From NCBI GenBank assembly GCA_965644295.1, contig CBFFRP010000363.1, positions 620,001-684,000 of the forward strand: a stretch of 64,000 bases of DNA, written 5' to 3'. Below, one piece after another: positions 10,718-21,995 of this stretch. Source of the DNA: Paraphysomonas bandaiensis (Eukaryota > Chrysophyceae). Every line of letters begins with the position of its first letter. Position 1 is the first letter of the stretch. Below the pieces are notes generated by a model, which searched no databases, was not told the DNA's origin, and worked only from the letters and a program-made list of their open reading frames with translations. A program made the position numbers and the translations under genes.

Positions 10718-11404
10718 AGAATGGGATACTACGCAGTGCGCGTACGAGATGTGCGAAAATATGATTGCATTATGCATGCCTCAAATATCTCGCTACCATT
10801 GTAAATCGGCTGAAGTGTTTTTACATGCACAGTTACTGTTGTTGTTTCATTGAAGTACTTTGAAGTACGACTTGTACATTATCTAGTAAAGCTGTTTATT
10901 GAATAATTTATGAATTACGACGCAATTGACTCACTGATCCAGATTTCGGTACATCTGCACGCATGTATGGCTAGTTTACCTGAATGAAATAAAGGTTGTT
11001 ATGTGTATTACATCTGAAAACAAGGTAATTTCTTCAGTTAGCTCAAAAATTTAAGAAACGAAATGTTTGGGCAGTGGTCATGGTCATTATGAGAAACTCA
11101 CACAGTTATGTGTATCTGGTATATTATCACCATCATCAAACGTAACTAGCCAGCCTACAGTTAAAATTATTATGGATTATAATAGTGCCCCAGTAGGAGA
11201 ATCTATTAACACCTTATCATTGTAAAAACTATGGGAGTGTAATAAGAGAATAAATGGTTTATTTCCGTTTACAAAATATATCTTATTTCAATAAAAGTAT
11301 ACCTTAAAATATACCTTATTCGTGTTATTCGTGTCTACTATTACCACTACATATATAACAGGGGCACAGCCAGTGTATATTAACAATTTCTACTACCACT
11401 ATGA
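10718..11404. other. AT-rich intergenic stretch with a trace of hAT sequence
   Basis: Downstream of the ODA gene. Bases near 11034-11060 (AGCTCAAAAATTTAAGAAACG) match the internal sequence of the hAT element at 26.9 kb almost exactly, so part of an old hAT copy extends here. The rest shows no gene. Confidence 0.45.
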
Positions 11405-11412
11405 CTCAGTAC

Positions 11413-11892
11413 CAGGGCTGCTTATCAATTAATTGTCAATTATTGAAATTGCAATAATTAAAATTTGGACATCAAATCAAATTATAATTATAATTGACTC
11501 CAGCTTGCTTCAATATATTGATATAAGAATACCACCTTTTAATACTGAAAAGTTGATAAAAAAAGGCATTTTTATTTCGAAAATCTAATTTTGACAATAA
11601 ATATCGAAGATTGACTAAAAACTATAATATTCATAGCAGGGCCTGGTAACCGTTAATGGTATGAGTGTTATGACTGATATGCTTAGAAGTATTATTTATG
11701 TATTTACGCATGACCCGTCGCCTCTGGAATGAAATGACAATTAAGGTAGCTATATTGGCAGCTAATGTAGTTTGGTACTAAATACTTGCAGTTAATTACA
11801 ATAATTGAAATTGAGACAGCAAGCAATAATTGCAATTATAATTGATTACAACCTGCGTAAATTAATTGACAATTAATTGTTACGCAGCCCTG
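11413..11892. mobile_element. hAT-type MITE, 480 bp, TSD CTCAGTAC
   Basis: The insertion starts CAGGGCTGC and ends GCAGCCCTG. An exact 8-bp duplication CTCAGTAC flanks it at 405-412 and 893-900 of the 11 kb block (11405-11412 and 11893-11900). The inverted ends continue into AT-rich arms (CAATTAATTGTCAATTA). An 8-bp duplication with CAGGG termini is the hAT signature. The interior is extremely AT-rich with no open frame, so it is non-autonomous. It sits beside or inside the older hAT relic that follows. Confidence 0.82.
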
Positions 11893-12419
11893 CTCAGTAC
11901 AGGTTTGAAGAACCCCCTCCTCCCACTGTGTGTATTGTTAAAATATCTAAGTAGAGATGCACGAGTCATGTCGTATGTACTTCTAATACTTATGAACGCC
12001 TGTTCAGCGCAGCAGAACTTATTTTATCCGTATCGCGCAAACGTAGCTATGCATCGTACTACACTTAATATGATGTTGTTTCTAAACGTTATTCGGAAGT
12101 TGTGGCCAGATACATGCATATTTTAATTAATTTTGACTGAATTCGTTGATGCTGACGTCACCGATGATGGCTCAGAGGACGAGTATGAAGAAATTTGCTA
12201 TCAGCTCAGCAGTAGCCAGCAAAGTGGGCTTGGTAATCATGTGATCTTAATGACTAGAACTAAAAATGGAATCTATGCATCAATGATACTACTATATTGC
12301 AATTTATTGTACAATATCTTGTAATATATTGCAATATTATTGTTGGGTAGGTTCCAAAACCTCCATCGGTAGTTATGCAATCTAAAAATAGTACTGCAAT
12401 ATATTGTTATCTAACCCTG
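11893..12419 (+). mobile_element. Decayed hAT element remnant (3' half)
   Basis: From about 11951 the sequence aligns with 26950-27412, the right half of the intact-ended hAT element at 26.6 kb, and ends in a matching terminal sequence (CAATATATTG ... CCCTG at 12419). One frame near 11990-12070 reads YERLFSAAELILS, the hAT C-terminal dimerisation motif (S-E-R-x-F-S-x-A), followed by stops. The left end was not found. No open transposase remains. Confidence 0.65.
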
Positions 12420-12568
12420 GCACGTAAGATTCTCATGATTTCATTGTACTATTTTCTTATTATATTATAATTTCATTAAAAATGTTAATAAACATGTACA
12501 GTGAAATCTGTACATCCTTTAACGCAATTTCTTTACTATGTGTACAAAATAAGACTTTCACGTTTGCC

Positions 12569-12994
12569 TTAAATTGTCCGTCGCTCAGAGAAGCCTTCCG
12601 AGCTTTGTGCATTGCTCTCTTTATTGCTCTCTTTATTACTGTCACTTTTCCACACTTCCTCTGCTTTCCCCACCGTATCCGATACCTTTTCAGCTGCGTT
12701 TTTGGCGGAGCTTTTAACGGCATCAACAGCATCTTTCGCGTTATCTTTGATATCAGATGCAACTTCACCAGCATCCTTCTTAGCTCCATTGTTCAGCCCC
12801 ACAGCATCAGAGACAGTCTCTTTCACCGCCTTCAAGCGATCCTTAATAGCATCCATTGTAGAATTACTGAACGCACGAGCAGAGATACTGGAGCCCGTAG
12901 CCTGAGTGATGCATGGGTGCATACGCATCTGCACACATCCTCTCGTCTTACCAAGAGCTGGCGCGGCCACCGATACGAACCTTCTGATATACAT
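12569..12994 (-). CDS. LEA-like, probably mitochondrial stress protein
   Basis: 141 aa in one exon. The N-terminus MYIRRFVSVAAPALGKTRG is basic, hydroxylated and without acidic residues, as in a mitochondrial presequence. From residue 50 on, the protein is Ala/Lys/Asp-rich with repeating amphipathic segments (KDNAKDAVDAVK, KNAAEKVSDTV), like group 3 late-embryogenesis-abundant proteins that protect membranes and proteins during drying. It ends in a Ser/Asn/Lys-rich tail. The long frames on the other strand are shadows caused by the Ala-rich codons. No conserved Pfam-type core is visible, so the assignment rests on composition. Confidence 0.6.
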   Translation of the reverse strand: MYIRRFVSVAAPALGKTRGCVQMRMHPCITQATGSSISARAFSNSTMDAIKDRLKAVKETVSDAVGLNNGAKKDAGEVASDIKDNAKDAVDAVKSSAKNAAEKVSDTVGKAEEVWKSDSNKESNKESNAQSSEGFSERRTI

Positions 12995-13426
12995 ATTGAA
13001 TTAGTTTTGCTTGCTTTGACTTTCTATGCTTTGATTAATTCTGATGATTCTTCGCATGTCTGTGCTGTGAGTGAGTTAACGTCACTGCTGATTCTGATGC
13101 CTGTGTTTGAAGATGAACATTCTGTCATCGACAAATAGTTTCTTCCCATTTTGTATTCATTTGCTATGAATGAAAGTTTCTGGTTTTGGAACAAACCATC
13201 GAACAACTACCGGTAATAATTTAACGGGTTGTTTATTTCAGTTCTCTCCACCAATCATCGACCAGATAATCGCGGAGAGAAGAACGGCCAGCACTCATAT
13301 GTCTGGAGCTTCTTCATGGTGAAAGGAAAGCTCAGACTCGTTGAGTATCATAATACATACATGGTACTATACATCTCATAGAATAGTATAGTATAGTAGT
13401 ACAGAGCTGCTGACCCTTATATAGTT
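12995..13426. other. Divergent intergenic region between LEA-like and SBDS genes
   Basis: No gene seen. It lies between two divergent start codons and presumably carries both promoters. A short TAGTATAGTATAG repeat lies near 13382-13398. Confidence 0.45.
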
Positions 13427-15884
13427 ATGAGCTCAGGGTTCACGCCTATTAACCAGGTTCGCTTGACGAACGTAGCGTATGTCCGTTTGAATAAAAATGG
13501 CAAACGGTTCGAGATAGCCTGCTATCGAAATAAGGTGAGATTAATGAGTGGTCGAATGAATAAATAAACCTCAATGGCCTCGCGATCAGGTGGTTAACTG
13601 GAGAAACAAGGTAGAAACCGACTTGGATGAAGGTGCGGTGTAGTCTCACAGCGGCCTGCGTCACGCTCATCGCAAATTTTGTCATATACAGTGCTGCAAA
13701 TACAGAGCGTCTTCTCGAATGTGTCGAAGGGTATGCTGGCGAGTAAGGCGGATATGATGGATGCGTTTGGTACGAGTGACGAAAAAGAGATTTGCAAAGA
13801 AATATTGGACCGCGGCGATATGCAAGTGTCTGAATTAGAGAGGCAGGCACTACTGGATGGGTGGGTGTGAACCATATCTGTTTACGAGTTATATGACCTT
13901 ACGATATGTACAGCATGTTTCGAGATGTGGCGAGTATAGTGGCAGAGAAAGCTATAAATACAGAGACGGGTAGACCATACTCTGTAAGTACTGCTTTCTA
14001 CAGTTTCTTTTACCCGCAACCCACCAACACTAATACACGTAATTTTGTTTGATAATATTTGATGCATAGATATCTATGATCCAGAACGCGATGAAGGATA
14101 TTCACTATTCTGTGGGTCTCACAAAAAGCGCCAAGCAACAAGCTCTAGATGTCATACGGAAGCTTCGAAAAGTACGACAGCCGTTATACCCGAACTATAG
14201 ATCAGTGATGTATATGACGATGTGAATATTGTAGTTCTTATCAACATGCGCGCTATGCGACAACACGGATCAATTTGTAGTGACACGTCTGTTTATAGGT
14301 TATGCCGATAGCACGCGTATCGATGCACCTCAGAATAACATGCCCTCAAGAAGGTAGGTGACAGGGAACATGATAACTGACAGCTATGTAGTTCGTAACT
14401 CGTTTTTTATTATGAAGTGAGTTTTGTGGCGCAGGTGCAGATTCTGTATTGGAAATGCTACAGAAGAAGTCTTGCTCAGTACTGCGGACAACACCCTCGT
14501 CTCATGGTTCATCCCATATTGTGGAGTTCACTGTCGATCCTGAGCACTATCGATTTATTGAAGAACAACTGGCATCACTTACACAAGGTGTTGAGTGCTA
14601 GTGTGATCAGTGTTGTTGGTTGGTAAATATAGTTGTGACAGGCCTAGGATTACTTGAAGTTCTTCATCAACAAGCAACTGTTAAAGGAGTTTCTGAGGGC
14701 CCGTCATCAGCAACAGCTTCGTCCTTGACTACGACTTCACAGGCTATTTCACCCGGATCACCTGAAGAAAACAAAGATTCGTCAACTAGCAGGGGTGAAG
14801 AAGACAACCAGTCGACCTCTAAGGCAAGTGTTGATAGGAAGCCTGCTGCAGTGAAGGGTAAACGAAACAAACTGAATGGTGGCACCAGTGACCCTGCTGA
14901 CTTGCTGGAGTTGCTTACAATAGAGAAGGAATCTGTGGATGATATACCAGGCATCGTTAAACCAAAGGTGTACACACCAAATCTATATGTTCTGGAGTGC
15001 GTATGAGTGCATTATTTGGTGGCTGGAATGATGCATGTACTTATTATTGCAGTTTTATCTTTGTATATCCATTCCAAGTCTATTTTCTGACCGGCATATT
15101 TTCACAGAAGAAGAATCGCAAGAAACAGTCTAAGGAAGCGGCACCAGTTTCTATTTCTCTTGAAAGCGAAAGTGACTCCGATACAGGTGATATGTTGAAG
15201 TGTAAAAAAACCACGTACAATGTCTTGACCTTAGGTATAGAATGCGTAAACGGTTGTGATACGCCTAGCTCCGCAACATCAAACAGTCAGGATATATCCC
15301 AAGAACCCGTCCGAAAAGGAGGTAACAAACAGGGAAAGAAAAACAAACGTCTGCAAAGAGAAAAAGAAAAGAGCACACGAGCCCGAGAGCAGGTGAAAGA
15401 GCACTACAGTACACGTGTATTCTGTTTTGTTTTCTACATTTACTGGCGTATTTTTGTGGGGGTGATGGACTTTCATATCATAGGAGAGAGAGAGTCGCCT
15501 TCAGCAGCTACAAGAAGAGCAACAGCAGAACGAGCACCGTGTGGATGAGAAATTGACTCAAGATAAACAGCAGGAGGCAGTTATGTCTGGTAAGATTTTT
15601 TTCTGTGCTCTACGCATGCGGTATTGTGTTTGGTATTAGGTTCGGGTGCAGGCGGAAAATGCAATACTTGCGGTATCAAGTTCGATGAGCAAGCTCAGCA
15701 TCGAGCTCACTACAGGTATCAAAATTTTCCAGCTTTAATCTATTGTTTTTATTTTTGCTTTTACAGGAGCGAATGGCATCGATGTAACTTAAAGCGGAAA
15801 CTCAAAAATCTTCCGCTTGCGAAGTCTGAAATTGAGTTTAATAGTTATCCTATTGATCACTGGGAAGTTGATATTGATTCCTAG
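13427..15884 (+). CDS. SBDS: Ribosome maturation protein SBDS with C-terminal U1-type zinc finger
   Basis: Twelve exons reconstructed: 13427-13534, 13590-13632, 13692-13860, 13914-13983, 14070-14171, 14299-14353, 14435-14587, 14633-15000, 15108-15392, 15484-15589, 15640-15715, 15767-15884; about 550 aa, all phases consistent. The N-terminal domain has [15 protein letters not shown] and FSNVSKG, then [20 protein letters not shown] and the third-domain segment [16 protein letters not shown], all diagnostic of SBDS, which with EFL1 releases eIF6 from pre-60S subunits. A Ser/Lys-rich, then coiled-coil extension of about 230 residues follows and ends in [24 protein letters not shown], a C2H2 finger of the U1-type. 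Plants and some protists are known to have such SBDS tails. Uncertain points: the 5' splice site of exon 8 (14968 or 15001) and a possible extra intron inside 15187-15280. Confidence 0.9.
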
Positions 15885-16794
15885 CTGGATGCGTATCTGT
15901 GCTGCCGCGTTAAAAAATGAGTATATGGAGTTGGTGAATAAGTAGACTGTCGTATACACTGCATCCTTGTAGTAGAAATTATAGATCATACGTATGATTA
16001 ATCAGGTGTTGTTGATACAATTAACAATAGCAGAATATGAATATATAAGAGAGTAGTGGCTGGATAATATTCAATCTTCTAACACTGATATTTAGTCCTG
16101 AATAGATTGGAATATATATTATATTAAATACATTTTGCCCTTTTTCTTAATTGTTATGCCCCATTCCGAAAACGTGGCCATCATGTAGGTTCGCTGGTAT
16201 AGCACATATGCACATATAACACCGAGATGTTGCACTGATTCTACCACCCGTGTACCAACGTAGACCTTTGCTAAGATTACGGGAGATCTAATAGCTATGA
16301 ATGACTTATATATTTAATTCGCGCAGATTCTAGTAGGACCATATTTATCGTCCCTAACAACGATTGCGCGGAGCTTCTCGTGACCAGCATGACTCAGTAT
16401 AGGCCTAGCGCGACATTAGCCGGGCACCCCTCCTATCCTAGAATGTGCGGGGTTTCTCGAAACCCCTTATAGGCAATGCAAGTATAGTGTAGATTGTAGA
16501 TCTAGCTAGAGCTTACTTGGTACCGACACACAAAGAATACACTGAGATTTAATTAACAATCTACACATTACTTAGCTTAATCAACACTAGCACTTTACTA
16601 GGGCACGCCCTCGGAATGGGGATGTTATATATATATTTATCGGATTGCAACCCCCCCCCGAAAGTATTCCGTGTTGGGGTGAATCTATAGTAAAGCCAGA
16701 ATCAGTGAAACCAGTGGAATAGTGTTGACATACTGTATTCCTTCATTCAGTTCTCTTTAGTTTGTCCTAATCGTAACCTAAGTGTTACATAAAA
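15885..16794. other. Intergenic stretch with an inverted-repeat-bounded segment
   Basis: No gene. It contains the inverted repeat pair described at 16158-16622, a short hairpin GGGGTTTC/GAAACCCC near 16449-16466, a (TA)n stretch and a run of nine to ten C at about 16651. Confidence 0.45.
16158..16622. repeat. Possible MITE with imperfect inverted ends (GCCCCATTCCGA)
   Basis: GCCCCATTCCGA at 16158 recurs inverted as TCGGAATGGGG at 16611-16621, with a second matching block (CGTGGCC against GGGCACG) just inside. GTTAT stands directly outside both ends and may be a 5-bp target duplication. The arms are imperfect and no second copy was seen in the window, so this is tentative. Confidence 0.35.
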
Positions 16795-17093
16795 ATGAGG
16801 CCTCGCCTCCCGTCTCGCTCTCCTAGTTTTATTCACCGTTCTCTCGCTCTCAGCATTATATCGGTATGCATACTACTTACTAGATATCAGATTTCATATC
16901 TTTGTGTACTATACCTGTTCTCACACTTCAGTTCAATGTAGAGATTAGTAGCAGTCAATGTTTCAATGAGAGTTGTGGTATTTGTATGATGACCTACTGT
17001 GGTGCCACCTCGACTCTGATTGAAAGTGCTGCTTTGGCTCTAAAGGTTGTAGTAAGGCTGTATTGCCGTATAAGCTGCAAGCACGGCTTATAA
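16795..17093 (+). CDS. Possible small Cys-containing protein
   Basis: Two exons, 16795-16863 and 16932-17093, joined over a 68-nt GT-AG intron, give 76 aa. The first exon is Arg/Ser/Leu-rich (MRPRLPSRSPSFIHRS), as in a mitochondrial presequence. The second has six cysteines (QCFNESCGICMMTYC ... YCRISC). An AATAAA-like signal follows at about 17124. Another frame near 17058-17200 also stays open (LPYKLQARLINTIRQLQEH), so a frameshifted relic of a larger gene is an alternative. No family recognised. Confidence 0.3.
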
Positions 17094-17554
17094 ATACTAT
17101 TCGTCAACTACAAGAGCACTTGAAAATAAAGTTACTAACAAGAATATCTTACCGGCTCATAGACTGGACCAGGAGTCAGTGTTGCACGATGTGAATCGTC
17201 CATTCCAGGATTAAAATATTCATAGCGTAACTCTTCCTATTCTGAGTTATAGGAGAATATTGCATAGATGAATCTGTACGCCGTTAAAAGCGAGCCGGAG
17301 AGCACCAATCCCAGGCCAGATGGGCCATGGCCATGGATTGCATGCGCATGCATCCCTCACTGCCTGTTAAGATCCACGCTCTGCATATATGCACTGAGAG
17401 CAGAATACCTAGAATACCTCACCGTATTAGATCGTATACAGCAGTGTATACCGTATACCGTATACACTTGTATTACTTCTCTCATCTAACGTAGAGTGCA
17501 TATATATCCACGTGTAGAGGACTTGTTCGCCTCGCTCTGTCTGGTGTTCTACTC
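17094..17554. other. Intergenic region upstream of the nucleoside hydrolase
   Basis: No supportable gene other than the possible out-of-frame continuation noted for the preceding small gene. It contains a CCATGG double repeat (about 17325-17336) and short GTATAC palindromes near 17445-17465. Confidence 0.4.
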
Positions 17555-18595
17555 ATGGTTAGTCCAGGGTACTCCAGTATGACACGTTTATATCTTCCTC
17601 TAGTACTGGCATACATCGTCCAGTTGTCGGCTGTGTCAGGAGTGTCGCCCATTAAAGTGTGGATAGACTGTGACCCGTCCATAGGTGTGCATGATGTGGA
17701 TGATGGGTTCGCTCTCTGGCAGGCAACACTGTCAGCGAACATCGATGTTGTCGGCGTGAGTACCGTATTCGGTAATGCACCTCTACTGGTAACGCGAGAT
17801 GTGGCTGAGAGGGTTGTCAGGGGCTTGTTTTTGAACTCATCACTTGTGGTTCGATCAGGTGCATCGAGCGATACTGAGCTCGGATTAATCTCTGACGCTT
17901 CTAAAGCTTTGTCTGATGTGTTAGCTACACAAAGGCTAACTATAGTTTCCCTAGGACCCCTGACTAACATAGCCACAGTTGTATTGCGAAACGCCTCTGT
18001 GGTACACAATATAGACCGAATCGTTTCTGTGGCGGGCCGACGCGAAGGACAATCTTTTATTGTTGGAAGTGGTACGAAGCCGATCCGTGACCTAAACTTT
18101 GAAATGGATGTAGAATCCTATCGTGTTATTCTGAACACTGAAATCCCACTAACTCTGGTTCCATACGAAGTATCTTCTACAGTGTGGGTGCGGCGTGAGC
18201 ATCTCACACGGATATCTGATGCCTCCAGGGGGCACATTGGTGTGCAGTGGTTAGTAACATCTTCCTTGCTGTGGATTGACTGGTGGCAACAGTCGTTTCA
18301 AGTTGAGGCTTTCAACCCTTTTGATTCTCTCGCTGTGGGGTTTGTGTCTGATCCAGCATTGTTCTCGTGTGAGCAATCATATGCTGAGATCCGTTATATA
18401 TTCTCTGAAGATACCCCACAACTGATAGCGCGAAGAACCGCGCCGAGTGCGAATGGTAAACCAGTGCAGTATTGCTACGCCGTACACAGTAATTTCACAA
18501 CGAACCTCCTAAGTTTGTTTGTTGAAGGGGCTGTGGCTATATCTTCCTCGGAACATCATAGTTATACTTCATTATTTAAAACTTTTGGTGATTAG
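17555..18595 (+). CDS. Secreted inosine/uridine-preferring nucleoside hydrolase
   Basis: Single exon, 346 aa from the first ATG; the ATG at 17579 (residue 9) is an equally good start and places the hydrophobic signal segment (LYLPLVLAYIVQL) right after it. The calcium-binding signature of the family is present as WIDCDPSIGVHDVDDGFALW, with an insertion relative to the usual DxDxGxxDD. VVGVSTVFGNAP and VSLGPLTNIA are further family blocks, and the late conserved FNPFDSLAV supplies the usual Asp ligand. The enzyme hydrolyses the N-glycosidic bond of nucleosides to ribose and base. A signal peptide suggests secretion or a vacuolar location, so purine or pyrimidine salvage from outside the cell is plausible. 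Confidence 0.85.
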   Translation: MVSPGYSSMTRLYLPLVLAYIVQLSAVSGVSPIKVWIDCDPSIGVHDVDDGFALWQATLSANIDVVGVSTVFGNAPLLVTRDVAERVVRGLFLNSSLVVRSGASSDTELGLISDASKALSDVLATQRLTIVSLGPLTNIATVVLRNASVVHNIDRIVSVAGRREGQSFIVGSGTKPIRDLNFEMDVESYRVILNTEIPLTLVPYEVSSTVWVRREHLTRISDASRGHIGVQWLVTSSLLWIDWWQQSFQVEAFNPFDSLAVGFVSDPALFSCEQSYAEIRYIFSEDTPQLIARRTAPSANGKPVQYCYAVHSNFTTNLLSLFVEGAVAISSSEHHSYTSLFKTFGD

Positions 18596-20386
18596 TTAGA
18601 ATGTATATTATGAATTTTTAATGGAAAATATTTATAATTTATGTTGATATCTTGACGTCAGAGATGACATATATTCGCTACTGCGATTACGAGGGTGCGA
18701 ATAATATATTTACACAATTGTGAAACCTATTAGATTAGGTATTATATAATATATGTAGTGCTTGCTAATGAAAGTAGTATTTGTTCATGTTGTAACCATA
18801 GCGTTGTACTATATAGAGCTCATGTAGCAAGTACGGAGTAAAAGTTTCCTTCGAGGGAAGAGACAGCAAGTACGGAAGTAACCCTTACGCTACTAAAGTT
18901 TCATTAGTTTCTACTAAAATAAATAGTGCCGATAGTTCCTACTAAGTATTGTAGAAAAGGCAGTATCAATCTTTTCCAGCCGCTTTATGCTTCAGCCAAG
19001 CAAATGATTCAAGATCGTCACCGTTACGTTACCACACCCAAGGGGCCACATATAGACTCCCCCCCAGAACACGTCAGAAACGTAGCAACGCACGATTAAT
19101 AGAAACACACGACGGAAACTGATGATTTTTTGCTTACTTGGTGCAACGAGGAGACCTAGTACACCCCACACGTCAACTTCTCCCACAACCCCTGCACAAG
19201 TGGAAATGTCAAGGCGCCGAATCCGCCAGCTATTCCTTCGCCCCAAGCCCACCTGGCATCCCGCACCATCTCCAGACACGCCGGAGCCCCAATATACCTC
19301 CTCGCCCATGTTCATCAGGCTAGGAACACTCGACTCACTAATTCAGAATCCTGTGCCTCCCCAAACTATAGAGCCTTACCCCAAGGAACACCTTCCTTAC
19401 CAAACCCATCTACACCAAGGACTCACGTTCATATGGATCTTCTCCCACACATTAAAGAACGCAAGTGCTTGCAGCAACGCACAAGCAGCTTTCGTAGCGG
19501 TACGTAGTAGGATACGAGAATTTGTATTCGTTAGTTACAGCTAGATGTCTATCTAGCATGACTAGTTTTCATTTAGCTACTTATCTGGTGCTGATTCTTA
19601 CGCCTATTGCTTGTAACAAGACTTTAACACTCGACTTATGACATTAAGGTTGAAACGTGGTTTTTATTGAGGTTGTTTATCTGTTTTGTCTTCGTTCTAT
19701 TGCTTTTTTTCTTAATCAACTTCTTTCTATTTACCTTTGGGTGTGGAGAGCTGCTTCTACCTTCCGCTTTCTTAATATTTTGACTTCATACCGAGCTTAC
19801 TACACATACTCCTTGGTACAAAGTTAATTGTTCTCATACTGTATATGTAGTTCTCTGATTACTGATTAGTAGTAAGTGACCAGTCATATATGCTAATACT
19901 GTGCTGTGGATAAAGTTGTCTTGTGCACCAAATTGGGATCAGATTACATATGGTTTCAGTATTTTGATTATTATGCACCTCTACGACTGGTAAAAAAGTA
20001 CTCCACCATTCAAAAAGTGACTGGCGACAGACTTAATTCATGGTAGATATATTTAATCTTTCCAAGGCTGAACAACCACAATTGATACACTGGCCGCTGC
20101 TACACCATAATATGGGCAAAGCATAACAACACTTAATCACATATATTTGCTACATCTAGCTCACACTAACATCGTATACTCAAAAATCATAAAGAACCTA
20201 TTCTCCCTGCGCTGCACTTAGTAGGGCACAATCCTCTCTGTTGATGCACATTCTGTGAGAGCACGTCATACAATCTACTGTGCACCGTATCAAGTTTGGT
20301 TATGTCGTCACGCGATAATCTTGAACCCTTGGCCACAGAGTCTTCCAGTAGTACCATACAGTCTACTCAAACACGTAAAGATGAGA
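18596..20386. other. Intergenic stretch without a convincing gene
   Basis: Two copies of AGCAAGTACGGA lie near 18827-18875. A C-rich segment at about 19020-19540 leaves a 140-codon plus-strand frame rich in Pro/Thr/Ser (from 19122) that resembles no family. A short dispersed repeat lies at 19575-19625. The remainder is AT-rich and featureless to me. Confidence 0.4.
19575..19625 (+). repeat. Dispersed repeat, second copy at 61466-61515
   Basis: TAGCTACTTATCTGGTGCTG and the following bases to GCCTATTGCT are shared almost exactly with 61466-61510, and a short AAGACTTT follows in both. At 61.4 kb a tRNA-like segment precedes it, suggesting a SINE body; here the segment in front is not recognisably tRNA-like. 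Confidence 0.5.
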
Positions 20387-21995
20387 TCAAACATTTATAG
20401 TTCGTATTGTACCCACCGAGTGTGGCCACAAGGAATAAACGAATCCACTGTTTGTTACGGATCCGTCGGGCTGCTTCACCGGCCAGCGGTACCAGGAGCT
20501 ACAACCGTCCCACACCTTTCCCACAAGCCCTCTCTCGATAACATTTGAATGATATTCCTTAACAACATCATCCTTTACTTGCAAATACCGAAAATTATGC
20601 TTGTTCTGAAGCCTCATCAGCTTCAATATGTAGTTCACTTGGCATTCAATCATGAAAATGATGGAATTATGACCGAGATTAGAGTTCGGCCCATAGAGAA
20701 AAAATAGATTCGGAAATTGCGGCGCAGTAATTCCCAGAAGAGTACAAGGACCATCTTTCATCCATGCACTGAGTGTATAACCGTTTATACCGACAACATC
20801 GAATGCATATTTAGGTGGCGCATTAGCACGTGTCACCTGAAAACCTGTTGCATATATGATAGCATCAAGATCAATGATTCGATCAGAACTTTTGTCACAC
20901 TCGACTGATGATATCGCAGAATCTGAATGAATTGATTCCAAATTTTCCGGAGTAGAGCGAATGGATATACCTCGTTCACATACACCAGTGATGCGGTCAG
21001 TTACAACGTGGACGTTGCTGCGACAGAGAGCGGGATACCAAAAGGATGAAAACAGCATTCGTTTACATCCACACACCAAAGTAGGGGTGACCTTGCGCTG
21101 TAAATCTTTATCCTTTATAACACTCTTTAGGTACCGGATGGAGTCCACTTGCATCCACCAATTAAAAAAAGAGCCTACATAGAGTCCACCAAACCGTATC
21201 TCTGTGGCGATATACACGATGTACCGCAGTAAACGCATGGTGAACGGAAAAAGGCGAAATACTTCCTTCACAACATTGGGAAAACAAAAATCTGTTTTAT
21301 AAAATATCCATGGCGCAGTGCGTTGAAATACATAAAGTTCTTTTACTATTTTCGCTATCTCTGGAACAATTTGAATCGCAGATGCCCCACTTCCAACAAT
21401 ACCAACGCGTTTATTAGCAAGCGACACACGGTGATCCCATTTTGCTGCGTGAAAGGAGTCACCCTGGAAGACAGTAGATCCATCAATATTAGAGAGGCCT
21501 TTGAGGGTCGGATACTGAGGTACATGCAAGGAACTACATCAGAGTTAGCACTCCATTGTCAGAAACGAGTAGACATTACCCATTCGCCATCACTATAAAG
21601 TCTGTCTTTACTTCTGTTACACCCAGAGGACCATGCAACTCCACCCGCCATGTTGCTGTGTCATTATTCCACTGAGCACCCTGAACCTTAGTATTTAGTT
21701 GAATATGCTTCTGGAGTCCGTACTTCTCAACCACGTGACCCAGATATCCCAATATCTGATGTTGCTTTGCCCAAAAACGATCCCAGTTGGGATAAAGCTC
21801 AAAAGAATAGGAATACAGCACTGAAGGCACGTCACAACCGCAGTCAGGATACGTGTTATCGTACCATGTGCCCCCATAGCTCATAGACTTCTCGTATATA
21901 GTGAAGTTCAACACGCCCGCCTGCAAGAGCTTCACACCCATCGCTATACCACTGAACCCGCAACCAACTATGCTGATACTCTTTGACGTGTCCAT
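20387..21995 (-). CDS. Class B flavin monooxygenase (Baeyer-Villiger type)
   Basis: Two exons, 21995-21580 and 21533-20387, joined over a 46-nt GT-AG intron with a split Gly codon, give 520 aa. FAD-binding GCGFSG is at residues 11-16. The BVMO fingerprint FxGxxxHxxxW[P/D] appears as FQGDSFHAAKWD near residue 160, and the NADPH motif VGSGASA follows. YATGFQVT is the ATG-containing motif of flavoprotein monooxygenases. Such enzymes insert oxygen next to a carbonyl, or oxidise soft nucleophiles, using NADPH. A hydrophobic stretch (FTMRLLRYIVYIA, about residue 230) could associate with membranes. The substrate is unknown. The ATG at 21995 gives the N-terminal Rossmann strand its normal length. 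Confidence 0.88.

Noticed and set aside
12482-13138. 218-codon plus-strand frame
   Set aside because: Antisense of the Ala/Lys-rich LEA-like gene; leucine/serine-rich shadow with no domain.
17482-18009. 175-codon minus-strand frame
   Set aside because: Shadow of the nucleoside hydrolase, which has clear family motifs on the plus strand.
19122-19544. 140-codon Pro/Thr-rich frame
   Set aside because: Composition reflects a C-rich segment; no domain, no intron evidence, no homologous block in the window.
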